Origin: Micromonospora siamensis
GTDB taxonomy: Bacteria > Actinomycetota > Actinomycetes > Mycobacteriales > Micromonosporaceae
Assembly (NCBI RefSeq): GCF_900090305.1
Contig: NZ_LT607751.1
Location: 5,704,001 to 5,768,000, forward strand
DNA: 64,000 nt
Reading direction: 5' to 3'
How positions within the stretch are numbered: position 1 is the stretch's first letter; each line of letters opens with the position of its first letter. Below the pieces are notes generated by a model. That model was given only the letters and a program-made list of their open reading frames with translations, did not search any database and was not told where the DNA came from. Positions 29,033-37,255 of the stretch are shown here, piece by piece. The position numbers were made by a program, and so were the translations under genes.

Positions 29033-29929
29033 ATGTTCCGCCTGATCGCCACCCGCGGCCTGCCCGCCTCCGGCAAGACCACCTTCGCCCGCGGCCTGCA
29101 ACCCGGGGTGGTCCGGATCAACCGGGACGACCTGCGCCGGATGATGCACGGCGAGCGGCTGTTCACCCAGTGGGCCGAGGGGCAGGTGGCCCGGGCCCAG
29201 CGGGCGCAGGTGGAGGCGCTGCTGGCCGCCCGGGTGAGCGTCTGCGTGGACGACACCAACCTGCGCTCCCGGACGCTGCGCGACTGGGCGGAGCTGGCCG
29301 AGCGTTACGGCGCGGCGTTCGAGGTGCACGACTTCACCGACGTGCCGCTGGACGAGTGCCTGCGCCGGGACGCCGCCCGCCCGGAGGCCGACCGGGTCGG
29401 CGAGGCGGCCATCCGCCGGCTGCACGAGCGCTACCTGGCCCACCGGCCGCTGCCGCTACCGGTGCCGACGGCCGGCACCGGCGGGCCGGGCCGGGTGAGC
29501 CGGGCCGAGCCGGAACGACCGGACATCGTCCTGGTCGACATCGACGGGACCGTGGCGTTGAACGTCTCCCGCAGCCCGTACGACATGACCCGGGTCGGCG
29601 AGGACGTCCCCAACGAGGCGGTGATCGCGGCGGTACGGGCGATGCACGCGGCCGGACACGGGGTGGTCTTCTGCTCCGGCCGGGACGCCTCCGCCCGGCC
29701 CGCCACGGTGGCCTGGCTGGCCCGGCACGTCCGGGTGCCGTACCTGGCGCTGCACCTGCGGGCGGTCGGCGACCAGCGCAAGGACGCCGTCGTCAAGCGG
29801 GAGATCTACGACCGGGAGATCCGGGACCGCTACCGGGTCGTGGGGGTCTTCGACGACCGGCAGCAGGTGGTCCGGATGTGGCGCTCGCTCGGCCTGACCG
29901 TCTTCCAGGTCGCCGAGGGCGACTTCTGA
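29033..29929 (+). CDS. Pnkp-like polynucleotide kinase / HAD phosphatase
   Basis: This 298-residue protein matches the domain plan of T4 polynucleotide kinase-phosphatase. The N-terminal kinase has P-loop [10 protein letters not shown] (Lys15) and [12 protein letters not shown], the equivalent of the T4 segment carrying the catalytic Asp and Arg. The C-terminal HAD acylphosphatase has VDIDGT (Asp169, Asp171), FCSGRDA and [11 protein letters not shown]. It should phosphorylate 5'-OH ends and remove 3'-phosphates, as in RNA or tRNA repair. No ligase gene is adjacent. The ATG at 29033 has GAGGAG upstream; longer readings into 28841 are unlikely. Confidence 0.88.
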   Translation: MFRLIATRGLPASGKTTFARGLQPGVVRINRDDLRRMMHGERLFTQWAEGQVARAQRAQVEALLAARVSVCVDDTNLRSRTLRDWAELAERYGAAFEVHDFTDVPLDECLRRDAARPEADRVGEAAIRRLHERYLAHRPLPLPVPTAGTGGPGRVSRAEPERPDIVLVDIDGTVALNVSRSPYDMTRVGEDVPNEAVIAAVRAMHAAGHGVVFCSGRDASARPATVAWLARHVRVPYLALHLRAVGDQRKDAVVKREIYDREIRDRYRVVGVFDDRQQVVRMWRSLGLTVFQVAEGDF

Positions 29930-29932
29930 CCG

Positions 29933-29980
29933 GCGCCGCCGGCGGGTTCCCTCCCCCAGCGAGGAACCCGCCGACGGCGC
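29933..29980. terminator. Bidirectional terminator
   Basis: Two 18-nt arms (29933-29950 and 29963-29980) pair with one mismatch around a 12-nt loop. They exactly fill the 53-nt gap between the convergent kinase/phosphatase and NAGPA genes. Confidence 0.8.
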
Positions 29981-29982
29981 GG

Positions 29983-32900
29983 TCAGGCGGCGGGGGCCTC
30001 CCCAGGTGCCGCCGCCGTGAGGGTGATCGTCGCCTCGGCGCGTACGCCGTTGACAGTCACCACGAGCCGGACCTGCGCGCCGGGGCGCATGGCGGTGAGC
30101 TGCCCGGTGGCCGGGTCGAAGCGGGCCACGTGCCACGGCTTCACCCCGTCGGCCGGGCCGACGTGCAGGTTCGGTGAGCCGGCCCAGTCGGCGCTGACCG
30201 GGGCGGCCACCGGGACGGTACGCCCACCGGGCTGGGTGAGCGTGGCGGTGACCCGGGCCGGTGCCCCGACCGGCACGGTGGCCGGGGCGGTCAGGGCCAG
30301 CCGGTCGACGTGGGCGTGGAACTCGGCGGCCACCCACTCCGGGCCCTCGGCGAGCGGGTCGCGCCGGGCCTGTTCCGCCTCGGGCCCGGTCACCGGGTCG
30401 ACCCCGAACTCGGTCCAGCCGGTGAAGCCGCCCTGCTCGGCCGGGGTGGACGGGTTCTTGCCGGAGTTGCCGTTGACCACGTACGGCACGCCGTCGACCC
30501 GGTCGGCGTGGAAGGTGCCGACGTGCCCGTTGACCATCAGCGCGCCCTTGCCGGTGCGGTGCTGGAAGTCGGCCAGCCACTGCTCCACCAGGGCGGCCTC
30601 CTTCCGGTCGCCGAGCTGGCTGGCCTTCGCCGGGCTGGGGTCGCGGGGCGGGTGGTGGAAGAGCACGGCCACCGAGCCGACGGCCGGGTCGGCGGCGGCC
30701 GAGTCGAGCGTGCGGCGCAGCAGCTCCACCTGGTCGAAGCCGCTGCCGCGCAGCGAGCCGGCGGAGCTGTTCAGCGTGACGAACCGGGTGCCGGCGTGAT
30801 CGAAGACCCGGGAGGTGTCGCCGAACGCGGCCCGGAAGTTGCCGATCGGGGCGCCCATCACCTCGTGGTTGCCGGGGACGTAGTACCAGGGCAGGGCGTC
30901 GCCCAGCTCCTCGTCGAGGATCCGCTTCGCCAGGGCGAAGTCCGCCGGGTAGGCGGTGTCCACGAAGTCCCCGTCGATGACCAGGAAGTCCGGCTTCGCG
31001 GCCCGGATCTCGCGGAGCGTACGGCGGGCCTGGGCGACCAGGTCGCTGTCCGGGTCGGCGGCGACGAACTGGGCGTCGGACAGCACCGCGAAGCGCCAGG
31101 GCGCGCCGTCGACGGTGCCGTCGCGCAGCACCACCCGGTCGGTGCGGTACGGCTCGGCCGGCGCGTCGAGGGCCGGCGGCACCTTGGCCACCAGGTCGTC
31201 GATGACGAGCTCGCTGGTGTACTGCTTCGCCGGGTCGGTCTCGGCGACGTAGAACCGGCGCACCCGCACCGGGTACTGCACCCCGGCCGGGACGGCGAAC
31301 TCGACGTACCGCCAGCCGGTCCAGGTGACGTACGGGCCGCGGAGCACGTGCTGGGTGTCCTGGGCGTCGTGCAGGTGCAGGCTGGGCCACTCGCCCCGGC
31401 CGTTGCCCTTGATCCACATGCCGAACGCCTGGGGCTGGCCGGGTACGTCGATCCAGGCGGGCGGGTCGGCGTACGCGGCCCGGGTGCCGGTGGACTGGCC
31501 GAAGTCGTACGCCAGCTTCAGGCCGGTGCCGGTGTGGCCCGGCGCGGGGGCGACCGAGCCGGTGGCCCGGGCCTGGCTGAACCGCCAGGCGGCGGCGTCG
31601 TCGAAGCCGGCGACCGGCACGTCGGTCAGCCCGACGGTGACCGGCAGGACGGTGGTGGAACCGCCGACGTGGGCGGTGAGCAGGGCGGATCCGCTGTCGC
31701 GCAGCGCCCGGACCGACAGGTTGCCGTCGGCGGTGGGGGTGACGTCCAGCAGCTCGCGGTCGTACTCCAGCCGCAGGTCGGCCGGCTCGATCGGGGCGGT
31801 GTTCCCCTCGGCGTCGTAGCCGACCACGCCGAACACCCCGGTGTCACCGGACCGGTTCAGGCCGAGTCGCTCCACGGTGGAGCCGATCCGGTCCAGCGGC
31901 CCGAGGACGGTGAGGTCCAGGGTGCCGCGCGCCTCCTCGCGCCAGGCGGTGACGGTGGCCCGACCGGCGGCGCCGGCCCGGAACACGCCGTCGTCGTCCA
32001 CCGTGCCCTGCGCGGCGGGGTTGGCCCGCCAGCGGGGCTCTCCGGCCGCCGGCCCGTACGTCTCGTCGTAGCCGGCCGCGGTGAGCCGGCGGGTGAGGCC
32101 CGGGAACACCCGGTCCGGTCGGCCGCCGCGGACCGGGGCGACGCCGGGCGCGGCGGTCGGGTCGCTCGCCGTCTCGAGCCAGTAGCCGGTGAGCCGGCCG
32201 CTGCCCTGCGGCGCGTAGACGGCCAGTCCGTTGGGGACCGGGCGTTCCGTGCCGTCGGAGGGGGCGTTCTCCACCTGCACGGCGGCGGCGCCGGGCTCCC
32301 GGGCGAGCAGGGTCGACGAGCCGCCACCGTCGAGGTTGAGCGCGTTCGCCGCACCCAACTCGACCATCATCCGGCCCATCTCCGTCTGGGTGACGCCCCG
32401 GCTGTCCACCGACCGGCCGTCCACGGTCAGCATGACCATCCGGCGGCCGTCGGCGGAGAAGCCGACGGAGGTGCGCGGGGCGAGCGTCCGGTCGGCGATG
32501 TCCTGCACGACGCCGTCGCGGACCAGCACGTTGCCGCCGCCGACCGCCGAGCGCAGCTCACCCCCGTCGGCGGCCCTCGGCCGCCAGGTCACGTCCACCG
32601 GGTCACCGGGGCGCGGCGCGGCGAGGGCGTCCGCGCCGGCCTCCCGGCCGAGCAGCACGGTGGTCCCGGCGGGGACCGGACCGTCGCCGGCCGTGCCGGC
32701 CACGGCCGCGACCCGACCGCCGGTCACCGTCACCTCGACCGTCCGGGCCGCGCCGCCGACCGCCCGCGCCCGGGTGTACGTCCCCCAGAGCGGAGTGAAC
32801 ACGCCGATGCCGTCGCGCTGCACCATGTTGTTGAACTGGGTCAACCCGACCGGTCCGGTGGGCAATGTGGCGGTGCCCTCGAAGCCGACCTGGATGATCC

Positions 32901-33471
32901 GGCCCAGGCCGGCGCCGTCCAGCGCGGCGGCGTTGGGGTGCCCGGCTACCGGTGACTGGATCAGCTCGCCGGAGCGGATGCCGACGCCCTGGGCGGCGCC
33001 CGAGTTGTTGATGTCGAAGAAGTCGCCGTTGACGGCGGCCACCGCCCGGGAGCGGTCCACGGCGGCCCGCAGCGGCTCGTCGCGGGTGACCGCCCCGGAG
33101 TTGACGTAGTCGACCGTCAGGCCGCCGGAGAGATCGGCGGTGAGCGCGTCGGCGCGCAGCCAGCCCTCGGCGTCGTACCGGTCGAAGGAGGTCAGGTCCA
33201 GGCCGGGCGCGACCGGCCGGGTGGTCTTCGCGGTCTCCAGGCCACCGGCCGGCTCCAGCCCGGCGACGGGCGCGGCGGCCGGGGTGGGGCGGCGGGCCAG
33301 GGTGACCGGGCCGGCCGGCCCGGAGGAGGCGACCGGCGCGTCCTCGGCGGCGGTGTCGGTGGCCACGGTGGGACCCGCCGCCACGGCGGCGGGCGACGGA
33401 CCGGGGAGGGCAAGCAGCGGGGTGAGCAGCAGGGCACCTGCCGCCCGAGCGGATCGACTGCGGGTACGCAT
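29983..33471 (-). CDS. Large secreted phosphodiester glycosidase (NAGPA) / calcineurin-like phosphoesterase
   Basis: This 1162-residue exported protein has a Sec-type signal (RSARAAGALLLTPLLALPG, cleavage near residue 30). Residues about 100-400 form a NAGPA-type phosphodiester glycosidase domain (VNGDFFDINNSG, GRRMVMLTVDG, NALNLDGGGSSTLLA). Immunoglobulin-like and carbohydrate-binding-like regions fill about 430-780. A metallophosphoesterase follows with VLSDAQF (about 795), DGDFVD (about 835), GNHEV (about 867), LFHHPP (about 940) and NGHVG (about 980), then another Ig-like region. It likely cleaves sugar-phosphodiester polymers outside the cell, perhaps wall teichoic acid; that substrate is inference. 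Confidence 0.87.
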   Translation of the reverse strand: MRTRSRSARAAGALLLTPLLALPGPSPAAVAAGPTVATDTAAEDAPVASSGPAGPVTLARRPTPAAAPVAGLEPAGGLETAKTTRPVAPGLDLTSFDRYDAEGWLRADALTADLSGGLTVDYVNSGAVTRDEPLRAAVDRSRAVAAVNGDFFDINNSGAAQGVGIRSGELIQSPVAGHPNAAALDGAGLGRIIQVGFEGTATLPTGPVGLTQFNNMVQRDGIGVFTPLWGTYTRARAVGGAARTVEVTVTGGRVAAVAGTAGDGPVPAGTTVLLGREAGADALAAPRPGDPVDVTWRPRAADGGELRSAVGGGNVLVRDGVVQDIADRTLAPRTSVGFSADGRRMVMLTVDGRSVDSRGVTQTEMGRMMVELGAANALNLDGGGSSTLLAREPGAAAVQVENAPSDGTERPVPNGLAVYAPQGSGRLTGYWLETASDPTAAPGVAPVRGGRPDRVFPGLTRRLTAAGYDETYGPAAGEPRWRANPAAQGTVDDDGVFRAGAAGRATVTAWREEARGTLDLTVLGPLDRIGSTVERLGLNRSGDTGVFGVVGYDAEGNTAPIEPADLRLEYDRELLDVTPTADGNLSVRALRDSGSALLTAHVGGSTTVLPVTVGLTDVPVAGFDDAAAWRFSQARATGSVAPAPGHTGTGLKLAYDFGQSTGTRAAYADPPAWIDVPGQPQAFGMWIKGNGRGEWPSLHLHDAQDTQHVLRGPYVTWTGWRYVEFAVPAGVQYPVRVRRFYVAETDPAKQYTSELVIDDLVAKVPPALDAPAEPYRTDRVVLRDGTVDGAPWRFAVLSDAQFVAADPDSDLVAQARRTLREIRAAKPDFLVIDGDFVDTAYPADFALAKRILDEELGDALPWYYVPGNHEVMGAPIGNFRAAFGDTSRVFDHAGTRFVTLNSSAGSLRGSGFDQVELLRRTLDSAAADPAVGSVAVLFHHPPRDPSPAKASQLGDRKEAALVEQWLADFQHRTGKGALMVNGHVGTFHADRVDGVPYVVNGNSGKNPSTPAEQGGFTGWTEFGVDPVTGPEAEQARRDPLAEGPEWVAAEFHAHVDRLALTAPATVPVGAPARVTATLTQPGGRTVPVAAPVSADWAGSPNLHVGPADGVKPWHVARFDPATGQLTAMRPGAQVRLVVTVNGVRAEATITLTAAAPGEAPAA

Positions 33472-33570
33472 GGACGACAGTCAACCCGAGACTGCACAGA
33501 AGTTTCAATACCTGACCGCTTACACGAAGGAAAACTCCACGCGGCCGGGGCGGGACCGGTCGGTGCGTAC

Positions 33571-33614
33571 ACGAAGGAAGGGCACGGCCGCGAACGGCCG
33601 TGCCCTTCCTTCGT
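33571..33614 (-). terminator. Strong intrinsic hairpin after rho
   Basis: Arms 33571-33590 and 33595-33614 are perfectly complementary over 20 nt with a 4-nt loop, 19 nt past the rho stop. This is the longest perfect hairpin I found in the window. Confidence 0.8.
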
Positions 33615-33633
33615 CGGTCCTACCGGGGCGGTG

Positions 33634-35937
33634 TCACTCCCCCGGCGTCGACTTCGCGATCTGCATCAGGAACTCGATGTTGGTACGCGACTTCTTGAGC
33701 CGGTCCAGCAGCAGGTCCAGCGCCGCCTGCGAGTCCAGCGAGTGCATCACCTTGCGGAGCTTGTGGATGATCGCCAGCTCCTCCGGCGCGAGGAGGATCT
33801 CCTCCTTACGCGTGCCGGACGCGCTGACGTCGACCGCCGGGAAGGTCCGCTTGTCCGCGATCTTCCGGTCCAGCTTCAGCTCCGCGTTACCGGTGCCCTT
33901 GAACTCCTCGAAGATGACCGTGTCCGCCATGGACCCGGTCTCCACCAGCGCGGTGGCGAGAATGGTCAGCGAGCCGCCGTTCTCGATGTTGCGCGCCGCG
34001 CCGAGGAAGCGCTTGGGCGGGTAGAGCGCGGTGGAGTCGATACCACCCGACATGATCCGGCCGCTGGCCGGCGCCGCCAGGTTGTACGACCGCCCGAGCC
34101 GGGTCACCGAGTCGAGCAGCACGACCACGTCGTGGCCCAGCTCGACCAGGCGCTTGGCCCGCTCGATCGCCAACTCGGCGACCGTGGTGTGGTCCTGCGG
34201 CGGACGGTCGAACGTGGCCGCGACGACCTCGCCCTTCACCGAACGCTGCATGTCGGTGACCTCTTCGGGCCGCTCGTCCACCAGCACCACCATCAGGTGG
34301 CACTCCGGGTTGTTGTGGGTGATCGCGTTCGCGATCGCCTGCAGCACCATGGTCTTACCGGCCTTGGGCGGGGACACGATGAGCGCCCGCTGTCCCTTGC
34401 CGATCGGCATGACCAGGTCGATGACCCGGGTGGTCAGGATGTGCGGCTCGGTCTCCAGCCGCAGCCGCTCCTGCGGGTAGAGCGGGGTGAGCTTGTAGAA
34501 CTCCGGCCGACGCCGGGCCTCCTCGGGCTCCATCCCGTTGACGGTGTCCAGCCGCACGAGCGGGTTGTACTTGTCCCGCCGCTGGTCGCCGCTGTTGCCG
34601 CCCTCGCGGCCGGCCCGCACGGCGCCGGTGATCGCGTCACCGCGCCGCAGGCCGTACTTCTTGATCTGGGACATCGAGACGTAGACGTCGTTCGGGCCGG
34701 CCAGGTAGCCGGTGGTCCGGACGAAGGCGTAGTTGTCCAGCACGTCGACGATGCCGGCCACCGGGACGAGGACCTCGTCCTCGCCGACCTGCGGCTCGCG
34801 GCCACCGCCGCCGCCCTCGTTGCCGCCCTCGGCACGGTCGCCACGGCCGCGACGGCGGTCACGGAACCGGCTACGCCGGCCCCGCCGGCCGCCGCCCTCG
34901 CCGTCGTCGTCGCCGTCGTTGTCCCGCTCGGCACGCTGACCACGGTCGTTGCGGTCACCCCGGTCGTTGCGGTCACCCCGGTCGTTGCGGTCACCCCGGT
35001 CGTTACGGTCACCCCGGTCGTTACGGTCGTTGCGGTCGCCACGGTCGTTGCGCTCGGCCCGCTCGCCGCCCTCGGCCCGGTCACCACGCTCGCCGCGCTC
35101 GTTGCGCTCCGCCCGCTCGCCGCCGCGCTCGTTGCGCTCGGCCCGCTCGCCACGCTCGGCCCGGTCGGTCCGCTCGCCACGCTCGGCCCGGTCGGTCCGC
35201 TCGCCACGCTCGGTCCGCTCGCCACGCTCAGCGCGGTCGGTCCGCTCGCCACGCTCGGTCCGCTCGCCACGCTCAGCGCGGTCGGTCCGCTCGCCACGCT
35301 CGGTCCGCTCGCCACGCTCGGCCCGGTCGGTCCGCTCGCCACGCTCGGCCCGGTCGGTCCGCTCGCCACGCTCGGCCCGGTCGGTCCGCTCGGCGCGGTC
35401 GGCCCGCTCGCCACGCTCGGCGCGGTCGGCCCGCTCGCCACGGTCACCGGCGCGCTCGGCACGGTCCCGGTCGCCACGATCCGCGGTCTCCTCGGCGCGC
35501 GGCTCGGCGGCCGGCGTTTCGACGGCGGTGGTCGCCGCCGCGGCCCGGCCACGCCGGGTGCGGGTACGACCCTCGGTCGGTGCGGCGGTCTGCTCGGCCG
35601 CCGGCTCGGTGGCCCGACGCTCCGCCTCGGGACGCTCGGCGCCCCGCACCTCGGCACGGACCTCGTCACGGGCGGGAGCGGCCGCGGCCGGCACCTCGGC
35701 CCGCGGTCGAGGGGTACCGGCGGCGGCGCCGCCCTGCCGCTCGGAGATGGCGCTGATCAGCTCGCCCTTACGCATGCGAGCGGTACCGGAGATGCCGAGC
35801 GACGCGGCCAGGCTCTGAAGCTCCGGCAGCAGCATCGCGGACAGGCCGGTGCCGCTGCGCCGACGGCGGGTGGGGGCGGCTGCGGCTTCGCCAGCGACGT
35901 TGGAAACATCCGACGTCATGTCGGTGGTGTCGCTCAA
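33634..35937 (-). CDS. rho: Transcription termination factor Rho
   Basis: This is an approximately 767-residue hexameric RNA helicase that ends untranslated transcripts. After the Rho N-domain (SAMLLPELQSLAASLGI) comes an unusually long insert of Arg/Glu/Asp/Asn repeats (about residues 150-335). The RNA-binding domain (VAGIVDVLDNYAFVRTTGYL) and the ATPase follow: P-loop SPPKAGKTMV (about 520) and Walker B VVLLDSVTRLGRSYN. The TTG at 35937 is chosen because GAGGGAAGGAA lies 6 nt upstream and the N terminus then reads MSDTTD, as I recall for actinobacterial Rho. The hairpin at 33571 ends the gene. Confidence 0.95.
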   Translation of the reverse strand: MSDTTDMTSDVSNVAGEAAAAPTRRRRSGTGLSAMLLPELQSLAASLGISGTARMRKGELISAISERQGGAAAGTPRPRAEVPAAAAPARDEVRAEVRGAERPEAERRATEPAAEQTAAPTEGRTRTRRGRAAAATTAVETPAAEPRAEETADRGDRDRAERAGDRGERADRAERGERADRAERTDRAERGERTDRAERGERTDRAERGERTERGERTDRAERGERTERGERTDRAERGERTERGERTDRAERGERTDRAERGERAERNERGGERAERNERGERGDRAEGGERAERNDRGDRNDRNDRGDRNDRGDRNDRGDRNDRGDRNDRGQRAERDNDGDDDGEGGGRRGRRSRFRDRRRGRGDRAEGGNEGGGGGREPQVGEDEVLVPVAGIVDVLDNYAFVRTTGYLAGPNDVYVSMSQIKKYGLRRGDAITGAVRAGREGGNSGDQRRDKYNPLVRLDTVNGMEPEEARRRPEFYKLTPLYPQERLRLETEPHILTTRVIDLVMPIGKGQRALIVSPPKAGKTMVLQAIANAITHNNPECHLMVVLVDERPEEVTDMQRSVKGEVVAATFDRPPQDHTTVAELAIERAKRLVELGHDVVVLLDSVTRLGRSYNLAAPASGRIMSGGIDSTALYPPKRFLGAARNIENGGSLTILATALVETGSMADTVIFEEFKGTGNAELKLDRKIADKRTFPAVDVSASGTRKEEILLAPEELAIIHKLRKVMHSLDSQAALDLLLDRLKKSRTNIEFLMQIAKSTPGE
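34935..35480 (-). repeat. Coding tandem repeats in rho (18-nt and 27-nt units)
   Basis: Nearest the ATPase end, an 18-nt unit encoding NDRGDR is repeated about five times (roughly 34940-35045). Upstream of it a 27-nt unit encoding DRAERGERT, mixed with a shorter TERGER unit, is repeated many times (roughly 35150-35450). Unit copies are nearly identical at DNA level, so the array is recent or homogenised and prone to slippage. Confidence 0.85.
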
Positions 35938-36233
35938 TGGATTCCTTCCCTCGATAGGCCGGGACTGCCCGGAGTCGACGTACGAGGTGGCCGGGCGGCC
36001 TCGGTGCACCCGCCTCGCAGGGACGCGTCGCGGGAGTCTGTGACACAGCAGCCGGTCGGTCTCCCGACTCACCAGCCTCGGTGAGCAGGTCTCGCCGTCT
36101 GCGGCGACCTGTGGAAACTGCGGTGCGGCGTGGGCCTAGGCAGGGGTGACGGGCTTACCGCCGAAAGCTTCGGGGGTGCGCCGACCCGCAGGGAGATCGC
36201 ATGCTTCGCGGCTGTGCTAGGTCTAGAGCGTAA
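35938..36233 (-). promoter_or_regulatory. Long rho leader with three hairpins
   Basis: The 296-nt gap between thrB and rho holds no gene. Read towards rho it can form CCGAA/TTCGG (36161-36173), CGCCG/CGGCG with flanking AGGT/ACCT (36087-36110) and CTCACC/GGTGAG (36068-36085). A structured leader is compatible with autogenous attenuation, known for E. coli rho. I did not find a convincing promoter. Confidence 0.4.
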
Positions 36234-37181
36234 TCAACTCTTCCGACCTGCGGCAACAGGGTCCCGCTCGGCGTGTCCCAGTCTACCCCGTTCGACCCGG
36301 GCCCCGTGCACCTCTACCGGCAACCGCCAGGATCGCCAATCCATTCCCGGGGTGAAGCCCTCCGGCGGCTCGGTGAGTGCCAGCACCGTCGGCCCCGCCC
36401 CACTGACCACAGCCGCCACACCGGCCGCACGCAGCGCCGTGACCAGGGCGGCCGCGCCCGGCATCCCCTCCGCACGGTAGTCCTGGTGCAGCCGGTCGAC
36501 GGTGGCCGGCAGCAGCAGCTCCGGCGCCGCGGTCAGCGCGTGCACCAGCAACGCCGCCCGCCCGGCGGTCAGCGCGGCGTCGGCGTGCGGCACCGCCGCC
36601 GGCAGCGCGGCCCGGGCGACCGCGGTCAGGCCCCGCTCGTCCGGCACGAACACCGTCGGGAATACGCCGTCGGCCACGGCCAGCGAGACCGCGCGGGCGC
36701 CGGTGGGCTCCGTCCAGGCCACCGTGAAGCCGCCGAGCAGGCAGGGGGCCACGTTGTCCGGGTGGCCCTCGATCTCCGCCGCCAGGCGCAGGACCGCCGC
36801 GTCGTCCAGCCGCTGCGGCCCGTCGACCACCAGGGCCCGGGCCAGCAGCACGCCGGCCACGATCGCCGCCGACGAGGAGCCGAGACCCCGGGCCTGCGGG
36901 ATCCGGTTGACGCACTCCAGCGCGAGCCCGGTGGGCTGGCCGCCGAGCGCGTCGAAGGTCGCCCGCATCGCCCGGGCCACCAGGTGCCGGTCGTCGCCCG
37001 GCAGTTCCCCCGCGCCCTCGCCGGCGACCGACACCCGCACGCCGGGCCCGGCGGCGATCTCGGCGGCGACGTCGTCGTGCAGGCCCAGGGCGAGACCGAG
37101 CGCGTCGAACCCCGGCCCCAGGTTGGCGCTGGTGGCGGGCACCCGGACCCGGACCGGCCCGGTTTCGAAAGTCAACGGCAC
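36234..37181 (-). CDS. thrB: Homoserine kinase
   Basis: This 315-residue GHMP-family kinase phosphorylates homoserine on the way to threonine. Motifs are VRVPATSANLGPGFDALGLAL at the N terminus, the ATP-binding IPQARGLGSSSAAIVAG (about residues 90-106), and the C-terminal VSGAGPTVLAL. It is followed by rho as in other actinobacteria, but 5.8 kb and three unrelated genes separate it from thrC. It must therefore be expressed either by read-through of these or from its own promoter. Confidence 0.95.
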   Translation of the reverse strand: MPLTFETGPVRVRVPATSANLGPGFDALGLALGLHDDVAAEIAAGPGVRVSVAGEGAGELPGDDRHLVARAMRATFDALGGQPTGLALECVNRIPQARGLGSSSAAIVAGVLLARALVVDGPQRLDDAAVLRLAAEIEGHPDNVAPCLLGGFTVAWTEPTGARAVSLAVADGVFPTVFVPDERGLTAVARAALPAAVPHADAALTAGRAALLVHALTAAPELLLPATVDRLHQDYRAEGMPGAAALVTALRAAGVAAVVSGAGPTVLALTEPPEGFTPGMDWRSWRLPVEVHGARVERGRLGHAERDPVAAGRKS

Positions 37182-37255
37182 CGCCCCATGCTAGGGCCCG
37201 GCACCGACAGCCCGGCGGACCGCGGCCCGCCCGCCCGCAGCCTGGGACGGCCGGG

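Noticed and set aside
30310..32955. Long plus-strand open frame (881 codons) opposite the NAGPA protein
   Set aside because: No domain is recognisable, and the minus strand has signal peptide, NAGPA and phosphoesterase motifs.
34935..35480. Short regular DNA repeats considered as a CRISPR array
   Set aside because: Units are contiguous 18/27-nt multiples of three in frame with rho, with no unique spacers, and no cas genes are in the window.
33631..36084. Plus-strand frame with LATLGPVGP-like repeats resembling a collagen- or elastin-like protein
   Set aside because: The repeats are the reverse complement of the rho insert. Rho has all expected motifs, a ribosome-binding site and a terminator on the minus strand.
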